Source: DATJHM01 sp035493895 (GTDB taxonomy: Bacteria > Chloroflexota > Ktedonobacteria > Ktedonobacterales > Ktedonobacteraceae). From it: 64,000 bases of DNA. The notes beneath the pieces were generated by a model. It saw only the letters and a program-made list of their open reading frames with translations, did not search any database and was not told the origin of the DNA. Below, one piece after another: positions 41,228 through 49,675 of the stretch. Location: positions 1 through 64,000 of the forward strand of contig DATJHM010000322.1 in NCBI GenBank assembly GCA_035493895.1, in the 5' to 3' direction. The first letter of the stretch is position 1. Each line of letters begins with the position of its first letter. The position numbers were made by a program, and so were the translations under genes.

Positions 41228-44176
41228 TCAAAGCTGGCCTGTGTCGCCAATCAGGTGAAAGGCTGCCCAGAAGTAGGGATGGACGCGATAGGGACGGATG
41301 GAAGTGCGAGCGCGAGCGATAAAAGCGCGCTGGGCACTGGCAAGCGCGATCGCTTTGGCCTGGCCGTATAAAAGCGCCTGATAGAACATCTCCATCAGTT
41401 CGGCACTGCTGGCATCGTCCACCTTCCAGAGCGTGGGCAGCAGGGACGCAGCACCAGCATACAGGAAACCGCGTCCCAGGCCGATTACCTCATCAACGCC
41501 ACCGACCACAGCCCGACCAGTTTCGCAGGCACTCAAAGTCACCAGCGAGCAGGATGAGAGATCAAGATTAAACACCTCGATCGCGCTCAACTGACGATCA
41601 GCGAGCTTGATATGCGAGAAATTGGGCGCGTCGAGGCGAAAAAGACCATGGGCGGCAATATGCACAATCGGACTGTGCGGTCCCTGCGTCCAGAGAAGAG
41701 AAGTCGTGGCCTGCTCATTGAGTAAGCTGGAGGCTCCAAGCAAACGAGCTACGACCTGGGCTTCGTGCACAGCGTACGTTAAGCGTCCGCCATCGGAAAG
41801 GCCGAGCACCAGCGATTCAGCCAGACGCGTACCCTTTGCCTGAATACGCTGCCCACGCTGATAACAGATGTCCAGAATAGCCGCTGAGGGGAGATAGGAA
41901 ATATCAAAACGCTCGACGAGAAACTGGACACCGTCGAACAGGCAGTGAAAAGGCAGATAATGGAGCGATCCATAGGGAACAATCACCATATGCGTGCAAT
42001 TCGCCAGCGCCTCGGAGACCGGACGAAGCAAGAGGTCATACAGGCGTTGAAGCAGGCCCAGGCAATTTTCCTGCAAACCCGAGAACGCCTGTGCCCGATC
42101 AGGAGCACCGGCAACCTGAGCTGCCAGCTCCAGATTGGCACGCCAGAGAGAGAGCAGACGCTCCAGCTTCGGATAGGCATTGGGCACAATCTGGACGGCA
42201 TTGCCAGCAGAAGTCATTTGAAAGATGCAGATATCCTTATCCGAAAAATAGTATTCGAGCATGAGCGTCGAGGCGGGGAGTTTTCCAGCAAGCGAAGTCA
42301 CAATGCTATCCGTCCAGGAGGAACGCTGCCTGGAAACCAGATCACCGGCAGAACGCAAATGCATCTGCTCTAATAGCTGCTCGATCAGACGCTCGCGCTG
42401 CTGCATTTCGCGACGAGCGCGCACGGGTCCGATCGCGCGCATGCGCATAATCGCCGTATCGCTCAGATTATGCACATCTTCTTCATAGACAATCGCACTG
42501 AACCAGGCTTGCTCCTCGCGCAAATGCTCCAGATCTTTGAGAATGGCTTCGCCCGCCCGATCGCCTGCGCGCAAACGAATATCGATATTATTGCGCAGAT
42601 AATCGCCCAGCACACGCGATTTGGCCTTCTCAACATAAATCAGCGCCTGATCGACCTCATCGCATTTTAAAGCAAGCATAATAGCACGCTGATAGATGCC
42701 GCCCTTATTTTCCAGAAAACTGGTACGCTCATCCATCACCAGACGGCTCTGCACATCGTCGATGCCCTGTACCGCCTGATCATAATAGCGAGCGGCCAGC
42801 ATCAGATCACCCTCGCGTTCAGCGAGTTGACCCAGCAGATCATCGCATAAATACTTCAAATCGGGCAGATCCTGGCCCTGAGCAATATCCAGCACATGCA
42901 TACAGAGATCGCGAGAGGTGGCATAATCGCCAGTGGCATCAGCCAGGCGAGCGAGCAAGAGGGTAGCGCGGGCAAGATGAGGTAGATCTTCCTGCTCAGC
43001 AAAGAGATCAGCAACATGCTGGGCTTCCTGGGCGCTGGCCTCCATCTGTCCATCGGCAAAGTACAGTTCGGCGCGCCGTAAACGAGCCATAGAGGCGAGA
43101 CGAACCGAGCCATCTTCCTCCAGCAAATCACTGGCCTCGCGCAATTGTGCTTCCGCCTCACGGAAATGGCCTTCCAGCGTGGCTGCTGCGGCCTGATGCA
43201 TCAGAGAACGCGCGAGATTGTGGCGTTGACCGGGTAAAGCCCGAAAAAAGTTCGCCGTCTCCGCCGCCAGTTCAGAGGCATCGCGCACACGATTCAGATG
43301 GATGAGGCAGAGGCACATCAGCTGAGCCACCTCAGCAGCGGCAAAACCTACATCGTGCTTCAAGAAAAGCGCACGGCTCTGGTTATATAACAACAGCGCC
43401 TGACTGTAATGACCCTGAGCAGCAAAGATCTCAGCAATATTGAGCTCCTCGCGTGCAACCGATATCTCTTCTTTTTCGCCATACGCCGAGAACGTAGCAC
43501 GTGCCTGCTCATGTAAAGCGCTTGCCTCGCGAAACTTCCCCTGAGCGGCCAGCGTCAGCGCTTTGTTCCCCCGAGCGCGTGCGATGTTCAGATCCACGCC
43601 CTCGCCATGCAACTGATAGGTCTCAATAGCGCGATCGAAGAGGCGTAAAGCGGCATCGTAATGACCAAGCTCATAGTGAATGATAGCCGCATTGACATCG
43701 ATCTGTCCGGCGCGCAGGAGCTTATTGTGGCGCATAAAAATCTCGTGCGCCGCCGAGGCATCGCGCAGGGCCTCAGTGGTGCGATTCAAGCGCAAGCAGG
43801 CGCTCACACGACCGATGCGTGTTCTGGCCCAACCAACCTCATCCGATGACTCCAGAAATTCCTCGCCTGCCGCATCGAAAAAGGGGAGAGCGGCCTGATT
43901 CTGATCCATGCGGCGCAGAGCATCGCCACGCGCCATGAGTCCCAGAGCGTGGTAGTACTTGCTATGCGTCATATCGCCGATCGCGAGCAGATAGCCAGAA
44001 AGCTGGAAAGAGAGTTGCGCATTGGTATTCCAGCAGCGGTCCGCCTCTTTTTTCAGCAGATAGACCAGGCGATCAAGGGCAACATCACTGAAGAGGGGAA
44101 GCTGTGCCTGTAGCACATGGCGTCCCTGCTCTTCTTTCATCGGTATAAGAGCAGCAACAAGGTCTTGTGGAGTCAT
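41228..44176 (-). CDS. TPR-CHAT protease
   Basis: About 982 residues from ATG 44176 (a frame to 44248 adds 24 residues without a ribosome site). The first 600 or so residues are tandem TPR-like helical hairpins (ALRLFDRAIETYQLHGEGVD, QALLLYNQSRALF). The last 290 are a CHAT caspase-like domain. The His is in VHIAAHGLF near residue 843 and the Cys in TLSACETGRAV near 884, the expected dyad, so it should be active. It is the third gene of a sigma / anti-sigma / CHAT array, 187 bp after the anti-sigma stop counted to the first in-frame ATG. TPR-CHAT enzymes cut specific protein partners; here the anti-sigma is the obvious candidate. Confidence 0.9.
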   Translation of the reverse strand: MTPQDLVAALIPMKEEQGRHVLQAQLPLFSDVALDRLVYLLKKEADRCWNTNAQLSFQLSGYLLAIGDMTHSKYYHALGLMARGDALRRMDQNQAALPFFDAAGEEFLESSDEVGWARTRIGRVSACLRLNRTTEALRDASAAHEIFMRHNKLLRAGQIDVNAAIIHYELGHYDAALRLFDRAIETYQLHGEGVDLNIARARGNKALTLAAQGKFREASALHEQARATFSAYGEKEEISVAREELNIAEIFAAQGHYSQALLLYNQSRALFLKHDVGFAAAEVAQLMCLCLIHLNRVRDASELAAETANFFRALPGQRHNLARSLMHQAAAATLEGHFREAEAQLREASDLLEEDGSVRLASMARLRRAELYFADGQMEASAQEAQHVADLFAEQEDLPHLARATLLLARLADATGDYATSRDLCMHVLDIAQGQDLPDLKYLCDDLLGQLAEREGDLMLAARYYDQAVQGIDDVQSRLVMDERTSFLENKGGIYQRAIMLALKCDEVDQALIYVEKAKSRVLGDYLRNNIDIRLRAGDRAGEAILKDLEHLREEQAWFSAIVYEEDVHNLSDTAIMRMRAIGPVRARREMQQRERLIEQLLEQMHLRSAGDLVSRQRSSWTDSIVTSLAGKLPASTLMLEYYFSDKDICIFQMTSAGNAVQIVPNAYPKLERLLSLWRANLELAAQVAGAPDRAQAFSGLQENCLGLLQRLYDLLLRPVSEALANCTHMVIVPYGSLHYLPFHCLFDGVQFLVERFDISYLPSAAILDICYQRGQRIQAKGTRLAESLVLGLSDGGRLTYAVHEAQVVARLLGASSLLNEQATTSLLWTQGPHSPIVHIAAHGLFRLDAPNFSHIKLADRQLSAIEVFNLDLSSCSLVTLSACETGRAVVGGVDEVIGLGRGFLYAGAASLLPTLWKVDDASSAELMEMFYQALLYGQAKAIALASAQRAFIARARTSIRPYRVHPYFWAAFHLIGDTGQL

Positions 44177-44435
44177 AAGCCATCGTTTCCAGGAGCGAGG
44201 TAGCCAGAACAAAAAAGATACAAGGCCGTTTCTTCGATTACTTGCCATGCGTGCAAAAGAAGAAAAACGACCTGAATAGAGCCCATATTTTTCACCTGCC
44301 TCCCCGACAGAGAGACAGGCGGTACAATTTATCCTCTACAAAATGAGACGATTGAGAGGCGAAAAAGCCACAAAGATGAGGTAGATGAATGACGGATGTT
44401 TGCCTGAAAACGTTGAGAAAAGACTCAAGCGAGAG

Positions 44436-45260
44436 CTATTCCTGAAGTTGGACAGGCAAAGATTCAATCACCACCACACTTTCGGGGAATTGCACTTCCA
44501 GCGAATAGGTAGCAGGAGTCACAGCAGAAAAGACAAAGTTCCCCAGATCGTCAATATGCTCCGTAGCGACCACCCCGGCCTGAGACATCAGGCGCACAGG
44601 CATCCCTTCCAGGGCCTCCAGAGCAGCGCCAGAGCGACGGATGAAGCCGACGATTTGTAGCGTTCCCCGGCGTTGGAGCATCTGCTCCACCTGCACGGAG
44701 ATGCTGACATCTTCGGCGGCATAGTTACGCGGCCAGTGAGCCACCGGAGCCGATGCATCACGCATGAAGGCCAGACGAGGCTGCGGAGACAACAGAACCG
44801 CGACAACGCGACGGGTCTCCTCAACCACATGCTCGCGCCACTGATCGAGCGTGCGCAACGCCTCCTGCACAGGCTGGCGATGATTGGTCGCAGGATTGAC
44901 GGCTACAGGTTGTGGCACAGGAACAGGCTCAGCCAGTAGCGGATCATTTGCGAGAAACTCCGTCAGAGTTGCCACCTCTGCCGTACAGCGCAGACAGAAG
45001 AGAAGATGCGAGCGTACCTCATTGGCCTGAACGGTGCCAAGGAGGCCCAACTGATATTCCCCAAGCTCCTGACTCGGAGGGCAATCCCAGCGATAGAGCT
45101 TATTGGTAAGCTGAAGATCCATATGTTGATAGGCTGCTACTTGAGATGAGCAAGATTGACAAAGCGCAAGGTGTTGAGCCACCTCAGGCCGAACCTTGTT
45201 TCCGGCCAGATAAGCCGCAAAATCCTCATCGCGAATAGCGCCCGGTTCACTACACTCCAT
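44436..45260 (-). CDS. soluble anti-sigma-like protein, two zinc fingers
   Basis: 274 residues. Two HxxxCxxC motifs of the ZAS/zf-HC2 type, HLALCQSC near residue 28 and HLLFCLRC near 85, mark an anti-sigma domain repeated twice. There is no membrane helix, so it is cytosolic. The middle (about 115-185) is low complexity. The C-terminal 75 residues look like a small beta-sandwich of the carboxypeptidase-regulatory type (GTLQIVGFIRRSG ... TPATYSLEVQFPE). AGAGGG precedes ATG 45260. It probably holds the upstream sigma factor inactive. Confidence 0.78.
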   Translation of the reverse strand: MECSEPGAIRDEDFAAYLAGNKVRPEVAQHLALCQSCSSQVAAYQHMDLQLTNKLYRWDCPPSQELGEYQLGLLGTVQANEVRSHLLFCLRCTAEVATLTEFLANDPLLAEPVPVPQPVAVNPATNHRQPVQEALRTLDQWREHVVEETRRVVAVLLSPQPRLAFMRDASAPVAHWPRNYAAEDVSISVQVEQMLQRRGTLQIVGFIRRSGAALEALEGMPVRLMSQAGVVATEHIDDLGNFVFSAVTPATYSLEVQFPESVVVIESLPVQLQE

Positions 45261-45404
45261 GAGCGTTCCCTCTATATGAAAAAAGATGACAGACTGATCA
45301 AGGCTGATAGCGGCTTCACAAGAGCAGCCGATTGAACCATTCTATGCAAATAAACGGGAGGCTGCTGCCTTTTCGCATTTCCTCCCATGATCCAGAAAGT
45401 CTTT

Positions 45405-46166
45405 TTAATAAGAAGAGCGAAACAGCAATTGCAAGCGCTTATTACGGCGGAGGCGTTCCAGCACATTGCGCTTGATCCGGTAGACATCATCGACAGAGGG
45501 AAACAGGCGGCGATGGATACTGGTAATTTCGCTCGGCTTCATCCCTTGCACATAGGCGAGATAGACGAGAACGCGCTCATCTTCCCCATTCAGCTCTTCC
45601 TGAATAATCTGCCAGAGGCCCTGAGCCGACAGATTGGAGACCACATCATCTGCGGGATCATCGCTGGCAGGCTCCTGTGCAAGTGAATCGAGAGTTTCTT
45701 CATACTGGCGTGCCTGGCGTGAGCGCACCTCGTCGGCAACGACGCTATGCACACACATCTTCAAATATTTCAAAATGGCAGCCAGCGTATCAAAATTGTC
45801 TATTTTTACTGGAGTCAAAGCCTGAGAAAACTTGGCAAAGGCGGCATTCACGAGAGGGGCGCTACCGTCCTGACCCAACAGCGTGGCGGCACTTTGGTGC
45901 TGTGTGACCCAGGTCAACACCAGAGGGGCATACTGCTGATAGATACACGCCCAGGCGTCATCGTCGCGTTTGACAATCGCCCGGCGAAACAACTCCAGGC
46001 AGAAGCGATCATTAGAAGCGCTCTGCTTGAGAAACTTATTGGTCTCTTCTGCACAACAGCGAGCAAGCTCATTGATTGAGAGCTGCTCAGGTCGTGGTCC
46101 ACTATCACCCTGTCCTCTCAAACCTGTGTGCGCATGCAAAGGTTGAGAAGAGTTTCGAAACTCCAT
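45405..46166 (-). CDS. RNA polymerase sigma factor (ECF-like, sigma-70 family)
   Basis: 253 residues from ATG 46166; GGGAGC lies about 10 nt upstream, and the codon before it is TTG. Region 2-like sequence is seen near 70-150 (AWACIYQQYAPLVLTWV, then LKYLKMCVHSVVADEVR). A spacer follows, then a region 4-like helix-turn-helix near 195-245 (EDERVLVYLAYVQGMKPSEI ... VYRIKRNVLERLRR). The N-terminus is 60 residues longer than in minimal ECF sigmas. It heads the array with the anti-sigma and TPR-CHAT genes and diverges from the DUF4388 gene. Confidence 0.8.
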   Translation of the reverse strand: MEFRNSSQPLHAHTGLRGQGDSGPRPEQLSINELARCCAEETNKFLKQSASNDRFCLELFRRAIVKRDDDAWACIYQQYAPLVLTWVTQHQSAATLLGQDGSAPLVNAAFAKFSQALTPVKIDNFDTLAAILKYLKMCVHSVVADEVRSRQARQYEETLDSLAQEPASDDPADDVVSNLSAQGLWQIIQEELNGEDERVLVYLAYVQGMKPSEITSIHRRLFPSVDDVYRIKRNVLERLRRNKRLQLLFRSSY

Positions 46167-46406
46167 CAATGATAGCTCCCTAATCCAACTAAGGGTTTTC
46201 TGACGCGTTTATGCAGTATAGCATGTCAAATACGCAACTACAAGACGCACAGCAGCATCTCCAGACAGATATAGCACGCATTTTCTTTATTATCGCATGT
46301 TCTTCGTGAGAAAAGCCAGAAATTCAGATATTTTTTGCCCTCTTCTATCGTTTAAACAGAGGTGATACAGCGTTTACATCTGAGAGAGGGTAAAACACAA
46401 AAAAAT

Positions 46407-46440
46407 TCCCCTGGCGCAGACAAGCAGCGCCTCTACGGGG
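46407..46440 (-). repeat. GTAG-associated hairpin upstream of the sigma gene
   Basis: GGCGC (46413-46417) pairs with GCGCC (46427-46431); outer CCCC and GGGG extend it around the CTAC at 46433-46436. On the minus strand it reads GTAG, AGGCGC, TGCTTGTCT, GCGCC. The core GCTTGTCTGCG is shared with site A2 near 6.2 kb. Unlike the others it lies between divergent genes. Confidence 0.5.
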
Positions 46441-46477
46441 GATTGTTCACGGAGGGGTCGTTTACGAGGGATCATCC

Positions 46478-47044
46478 ATGTCCCAAAGACACGGCACAGC
46501 GACAAATCAATTGAATAATATCATTCAGGTATTGCAACTTGGACGCAAAACAGGAGTATTATACGTCGGGCGAGATAGCAATATGAAAAGCGAAGAAGGC
46601 AGCATTACCTTTGTCTATGGGCAGATTACCAGCGCATACATTGGTCAGCTGGCAGGACAGACTGCGCTGAATATACTGAGCGCCTGGGGCCCCTGTCACT
46701 TTACGTTTCTACCAACGCAGATGGAAAGGAACACGAAACCATTGCCAGATCAAACGAGCATGGGCTTCTCCAGTACAGCGGAGAAAGAAGGGCAGACTAG
46801 CCTGCCACAATCTCCTTCTGGCAGCATGCCCGGTCAGGCAGCCCCGCAACGGCTAAAGGCAGCCGACGAGGCGCTCTCGCTTTTAGAGCGTGCAAGCCTG
46901 TCACGAATGCATCGTCATCTCCTGCTGCTGCTTGACGGTCAGCGTACGATTGCAGAACTGAGCCGCCTGATGAATCGAGGAGAAGGAGAGATTCTCCGCC
47001 TGCTACGTGATTTAGCACAACTTGGTATTACTGAACGCCTGTAA
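46478..47044 (+). CDS. DUF4388 (PATAN-like) protein
   Basis: 188 residues. The N-terminal 85 residues match DUF4388: LNNIIQVLQLGRKTGVLYV, then GSITFVYGQITSAYIGQLAG and a hydrophobic helix. This domain is common in bacterial signalling proteins near two-component, roadblock and polarity systems. After a Ser/Gln-rich linker, a C-terminal winged-helix-like segment follows (LLLLDGQRTIAELSRLMNRG ... LAQLGITERL). GAGGGAT precedes ATG 46478. It lies 25 bp before the Cache receptor and forms an operon with it. Confidence 0.85.
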   Translation: MSQRHGTATNQLNNIIQVLQLGRKTGVLYVGRDSNMKSEEGSITFVYGQITSAYIGQLAGQTALNILSAWGPCHFTFLPTQMERNTKPLPDQTSMGFSSTAEKEGQTSLPQSPSGSMPGQAAPQRLKAADEALSLLERASLSRMHRHLLLLLDGQRTIAELSRLMNRGEGEILRLLRDLAQLGITERL

Positions 47045-47069
47045 CAGCACAAACAAAGGACATGTTACG

Positions 47070-48596
47070 ATGTACCAACCGGATCGGAATGCTTCTCGCT
47101 ATCGAGGAGGGATCTCACTTTCAGTACGCGTCTCACTCTGGCTGGTCTTTGCAGCAATTATACCACTGGCAATCACGGTCATTTTTAGCGAGTGGTATAC
47201 GCGCCCGGCATTGATCGCACAGGCCAATACGACGATGCAAAACGATGCAAAAACGCGTGTAGAACTGATCCAGACATATCTTAATGAGCGACAACTGGAT
47301 ACACAAACGCTGACACAGGTTCCCTCCGCACAGACCTATCTGCACGAACCGTATGGGACCGACGATCCTGAAGGCCAGAAACATGCTCTTTATAGCTTGA
47401 TCGCAGGAGCCATGCGCGATGAAAGTTATACCAACTGGTCACTTTTTGATACGCAAGGGCGACTACGTCTGGCCTATCCTCACCCACCAGCGTCACATGG
47501 GAAATATCTGGTCCCCCCGGTATATCAGCAGACGGTCAAAACGGGAAAAACAGTCATCTCGGACGTCTATTTCGATCCGCGCAGCAATACCGAGACGGTA
47601 GATATCTATTCCCCCATGTACTCCGGTCCCGATTCCGGTATTCTTCCGCCTAAATTGTACCTGGGCTTTATGCGCGCCACGCTCAAGCTCAACACAATTC
47701 TGGCAATTGTCAACGGGGATAAGGGAAATAATGGGTCGGGCAGTTATGCGTTTCTGCTCGATAAGAATGGCATCCGTATCGCCACGAACGACGTAGATGC
47801 ACAGTTCACAGCCATAGCGCCATTGTCCCCAGAAACGGCGCAAAGCATACGTGACGAGCAGCGCTATGGAACGACGAACGATGTGCCGGTGTTGCGCGAT
47901 AATGAGCTGGCCGCCAGGTTACAGAGTACGCAGGAAAGCGCAATGTTCCAGATACAGCCAGCAGAGAAGAACGAGATGTATCAGGTCGTCGAGCAAAGCT
48001 ATGCACTCCTGAACTGGAAATACTTTGTGCTCAGCCCGGTCAGCACCACCACAACGCTGGCCAATCAGCAGTTGTTGTTTACCGGTCTGGTTGTGCTCGC
48101 GATGGGCGTGCTCGCGATCCTTGTTGGTCTGATCGCCGCGCGCCGGATAGCTACACCCGTGACCGCTTCGATGCATTTCTTACGCACAAATAGTCAGGCC
48201 CTGGGCGCGCTGGCGCAGCGTCAACAGGATGCGGCGGCGGAACAGATCTGGGTGGTAGACTCATCCCAGGTCGGCTTGCAATCCATCCAATACTATACAG
48301 AAGCGATTGCGATAGCGGCGCACAGTCTTAGCGAGATCAGCCTGACGCTCACAAGACAGTGGAACCAGCTTGATATAGTACGTATTCACCAGGCATTAGA
48401 GCGCATTGTGCTGGCAGCGCACTATATTGAAAATGCGGCTGGCTATCAGAGGAACAGTAATGTCAAGCTTGAAACGGCGCTGAAGGTGGCGACGCAGGTG
48501 ACAGAACAACTGGCAACAGGCGCAACCTCAGCCACGCAGGCAGCCATGCAACTGGAAGATGTTGTCGATCGTTTGCGCTCCGTGGTTGGGCGATAG
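47070..48596 (+). CDS. Cache/HAMP membrane receptor without an output domain
   Basis: 508 residues from ATG 47070. Membrane helix 1 at about 18-40, a large extracytoplasmic Cache-type sensor at 45-330, membrane helix 2 at about 335-362 (LLFTGLVVLAMGVLAILVGL), a HAMP-like ARRIATPVT turn, then about 130 residues of long helices ending at the stop. The tail resembles the neck of chemoreceptors, but the conserved signalling tip and kinase domains are absent. Output must pass to a partner, most simply the DUF4388 protein encoded 25 bp upstream. The ligand is unknown. Confidence 0.82.
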   Translation: MYQPDRNASRYRGGISLSVRVSLWLVFAAIIPLAITVIFSEWYTRPALIAQANTTMQNDAKTRVELIQTYLNERQLDTQTLTQVPSAQTYLHEPYGTDDPEGQKHALYSLIAGAMRDESYTNWSLFDTQGRLRLAYPHPPASHGKYLVPPVYQQTVKTGKTVISDVYFDPRSNTETVDIYSPMYSGPDSGILPPKLYLGFMRATLKLNTILAIVNGDKGNNGSGSYAFLLDKNGIRIATNDVDAQFTAIAPLSPETAQSIRDEQRYGTTNDVPVLRDNELAARLQSTQESAMFQIQPAEKNEMYQVVEQSYALLNWKYFVLSPVSTTTTLANQQLLFTGLVVLAMGVLAILVGLIAARRIATPVTASMHFLRTNSQALGALAQRQQDAAAEQIWVVDSSQVGLQSIQYYTEAIAIAAHSLSEISLTLTRQWNQLDIVRIHQALERIVLAAHYIENAAGYQRNSNVKLETALKVATQVTEQLATGATSATQAAMQLEDVVDRLRSVVGR

Positions 48597-48602
48597 ATCA
48601 GG

Positions 48603-48651
48603 CCGAGTTGAGGGAGCTGACACGCGTTGGGACGATGTTCCCTCAGCTCGG
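48603..48651. terminator. convergent hairpin terminator
   Basis: CCGAGTTGAGGGA (48603-48615) and TCCCTCAGCTCGG (48639-48651) pair over 13 bp with one G-T wobble. The long loop and modest U content make it a moderate bidirectional terminator between the receptor gene and doxX-like gene. Confidence 0.55.
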
Positions 48652-48662
48652 TCCTGCTTGTA

Positions 48663-49265
48663 TTACGCCTGCGGCTTCTGCTGATCGGAGGGAGCGGCCT
48701 GAGCTGGCTCTTTCTGGATAACAAAAACAACCGACGCGACGACGCCTGCCATAGCAAGCAACGAAATAGCTTTCGGGACGCGAATACCAAACAGGCGATC
48801 GAGCGATAAGCGGCCAGGATCATCGAGCGATAACGCAACCGCAGCCGCCATATAGAGTACCGATAATTCGGCACCGCCCTCAGTAGCCCAGATAGGTTTC
48901 CCTTTATGTACCTTCCCCGCAGCTACGCCCATCGCACCCAGGGTCGCAATGGGTCCAAGCGGATGAAGCAGTCCCAGGGAAGTCAGGGCCCCACCACCAA
49001 ACTCAGAGAGCCCGGCGAGCGTGCCCCAGGGTTGCTCCTCAAGGCCCAGCATCCCCATCAGAGCTGCGGTCCCCTTTAGTCCGGGCCCACCAAACCAGCC
49101 AAACAGTTTCTGTGCACCATGTCCGGTAAGCAATCCTCCGATCGAGAGGCGGAGCAAAAGCTTCGCAAGATCGCCCGTCGCTTCTCCTCGCTTCCGCTTC
49201 TTTGGCGAGATGAGGTCGCCAGGATCGGAGGTTATGTGCTGCTGTTGTCGTGTCAAAACACTCAT
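48663..49265 (-). CDS. DoxX-family membrane protein
   Basis: 200 residues with a charged 30-residue N-terminus and four hydrophobic helices. LLLRLSIGGLLTGHGAQKLFGWFGG near 35-60 is the DoxX signature (LRxxxGxxFxxHGxxKLFG, PF07681). Family members function with quinol oxidases, thiosulphate oxidation or oxidative-stress membrane complexes. A long hairpin sits in its leader at 49302-49341. AGAGAAG precedes ATG 49265. It is monocistronic. Confidence 0.9.
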   Translation of the reverse strand: MSVLTRQQQHITSDPGDLISPKKRKRGEATGDLAKLLLRLSIGGLLTGHGAQKLFGWFGGPGLKGTAALMGMLGLEEQPWGTLAGLSEFGGGALTSLGLLHPLGPIATLGAMGVAAGKVHKGKPIWATEGGAELSVLYMAAAVALSLDDPGRLSLDRLFGIRVPKAISLLAMAGVVASVVFVIQKEPAQAAPSDQQKPQA

Positions 49266-49301
49266 ATATCTTCTCTTTTCTTTTTTACGACTGATTGAGG
49301 G

Positions 49302-49341
49302 AACCTCTTCTCGTTGCCTGGAAGCGAAACGAGAAGAGGTT
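49302..49341 (-). promoter_or_regulatory. perfect leader hairpin upstream of the DoxX gene
   Basis: AACCTCTTCTCGTT (49302-49315) pairs perfectly with AACGAGAAGAGGTT (49328-49341) around 12 nt. It lies within 80 nt of the DoxX start on the sense side. Without a direct U tract it is more likely an mRNA stability or regulatory stem than a terminator. Confidence 0.45.
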
Positions 49342-49542
49342 CTCTGGCATCAAGCAATTATTTATCCGTAGAGACGCAACTAGCCCTCGTCAAGCATATC
49401 TTCATCCTGACACGCAGACAACATATCACAGGACAGGAATTCCGTCCACAATAGACAATACTATAGGAAAAGCTTCTCAGTGATGCTGTGATTGGTCGCC
49501 ATTTCCTTCAGAGCTGTGGGCATGTGAGGGGAACGCGTGGTG

Positions 49543-49614
49543 AAAAAAGGTATCCTCCCGGGCTAAAATACGTTGCTTCTCTCCTTGTACTCTAGCCCAG
49601 AAAGATACCTTTTG
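49543..49614 (-). terminator. terminator of the DUF169-to-ALDH16 operon
   Basis: On the minus strand AAAGGTATC pairs with GATACCTTT, and an inner GGGCT / AGCCC stem stacks on it across asymmetric loops. Six U residues follow. It lies 60 bp after the ALDH16 stop. Confidence 0.65.
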
Positions 49615-49675
49615 TCCAACTCATCCTTTGCATGCTTGCTTAGGGATGGTTAGATTATCAATGCTGAAACGCCTC

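Noticed and set aside
41228..44176. Type III-E CRISPR (Craspase) assignment for the TPR-CHAT protein
   Set aside because: No gRAMP effector, Cas1/Cas2 or CRISPR array is present. Only the TPR-CHAT/sigma logic is similar.
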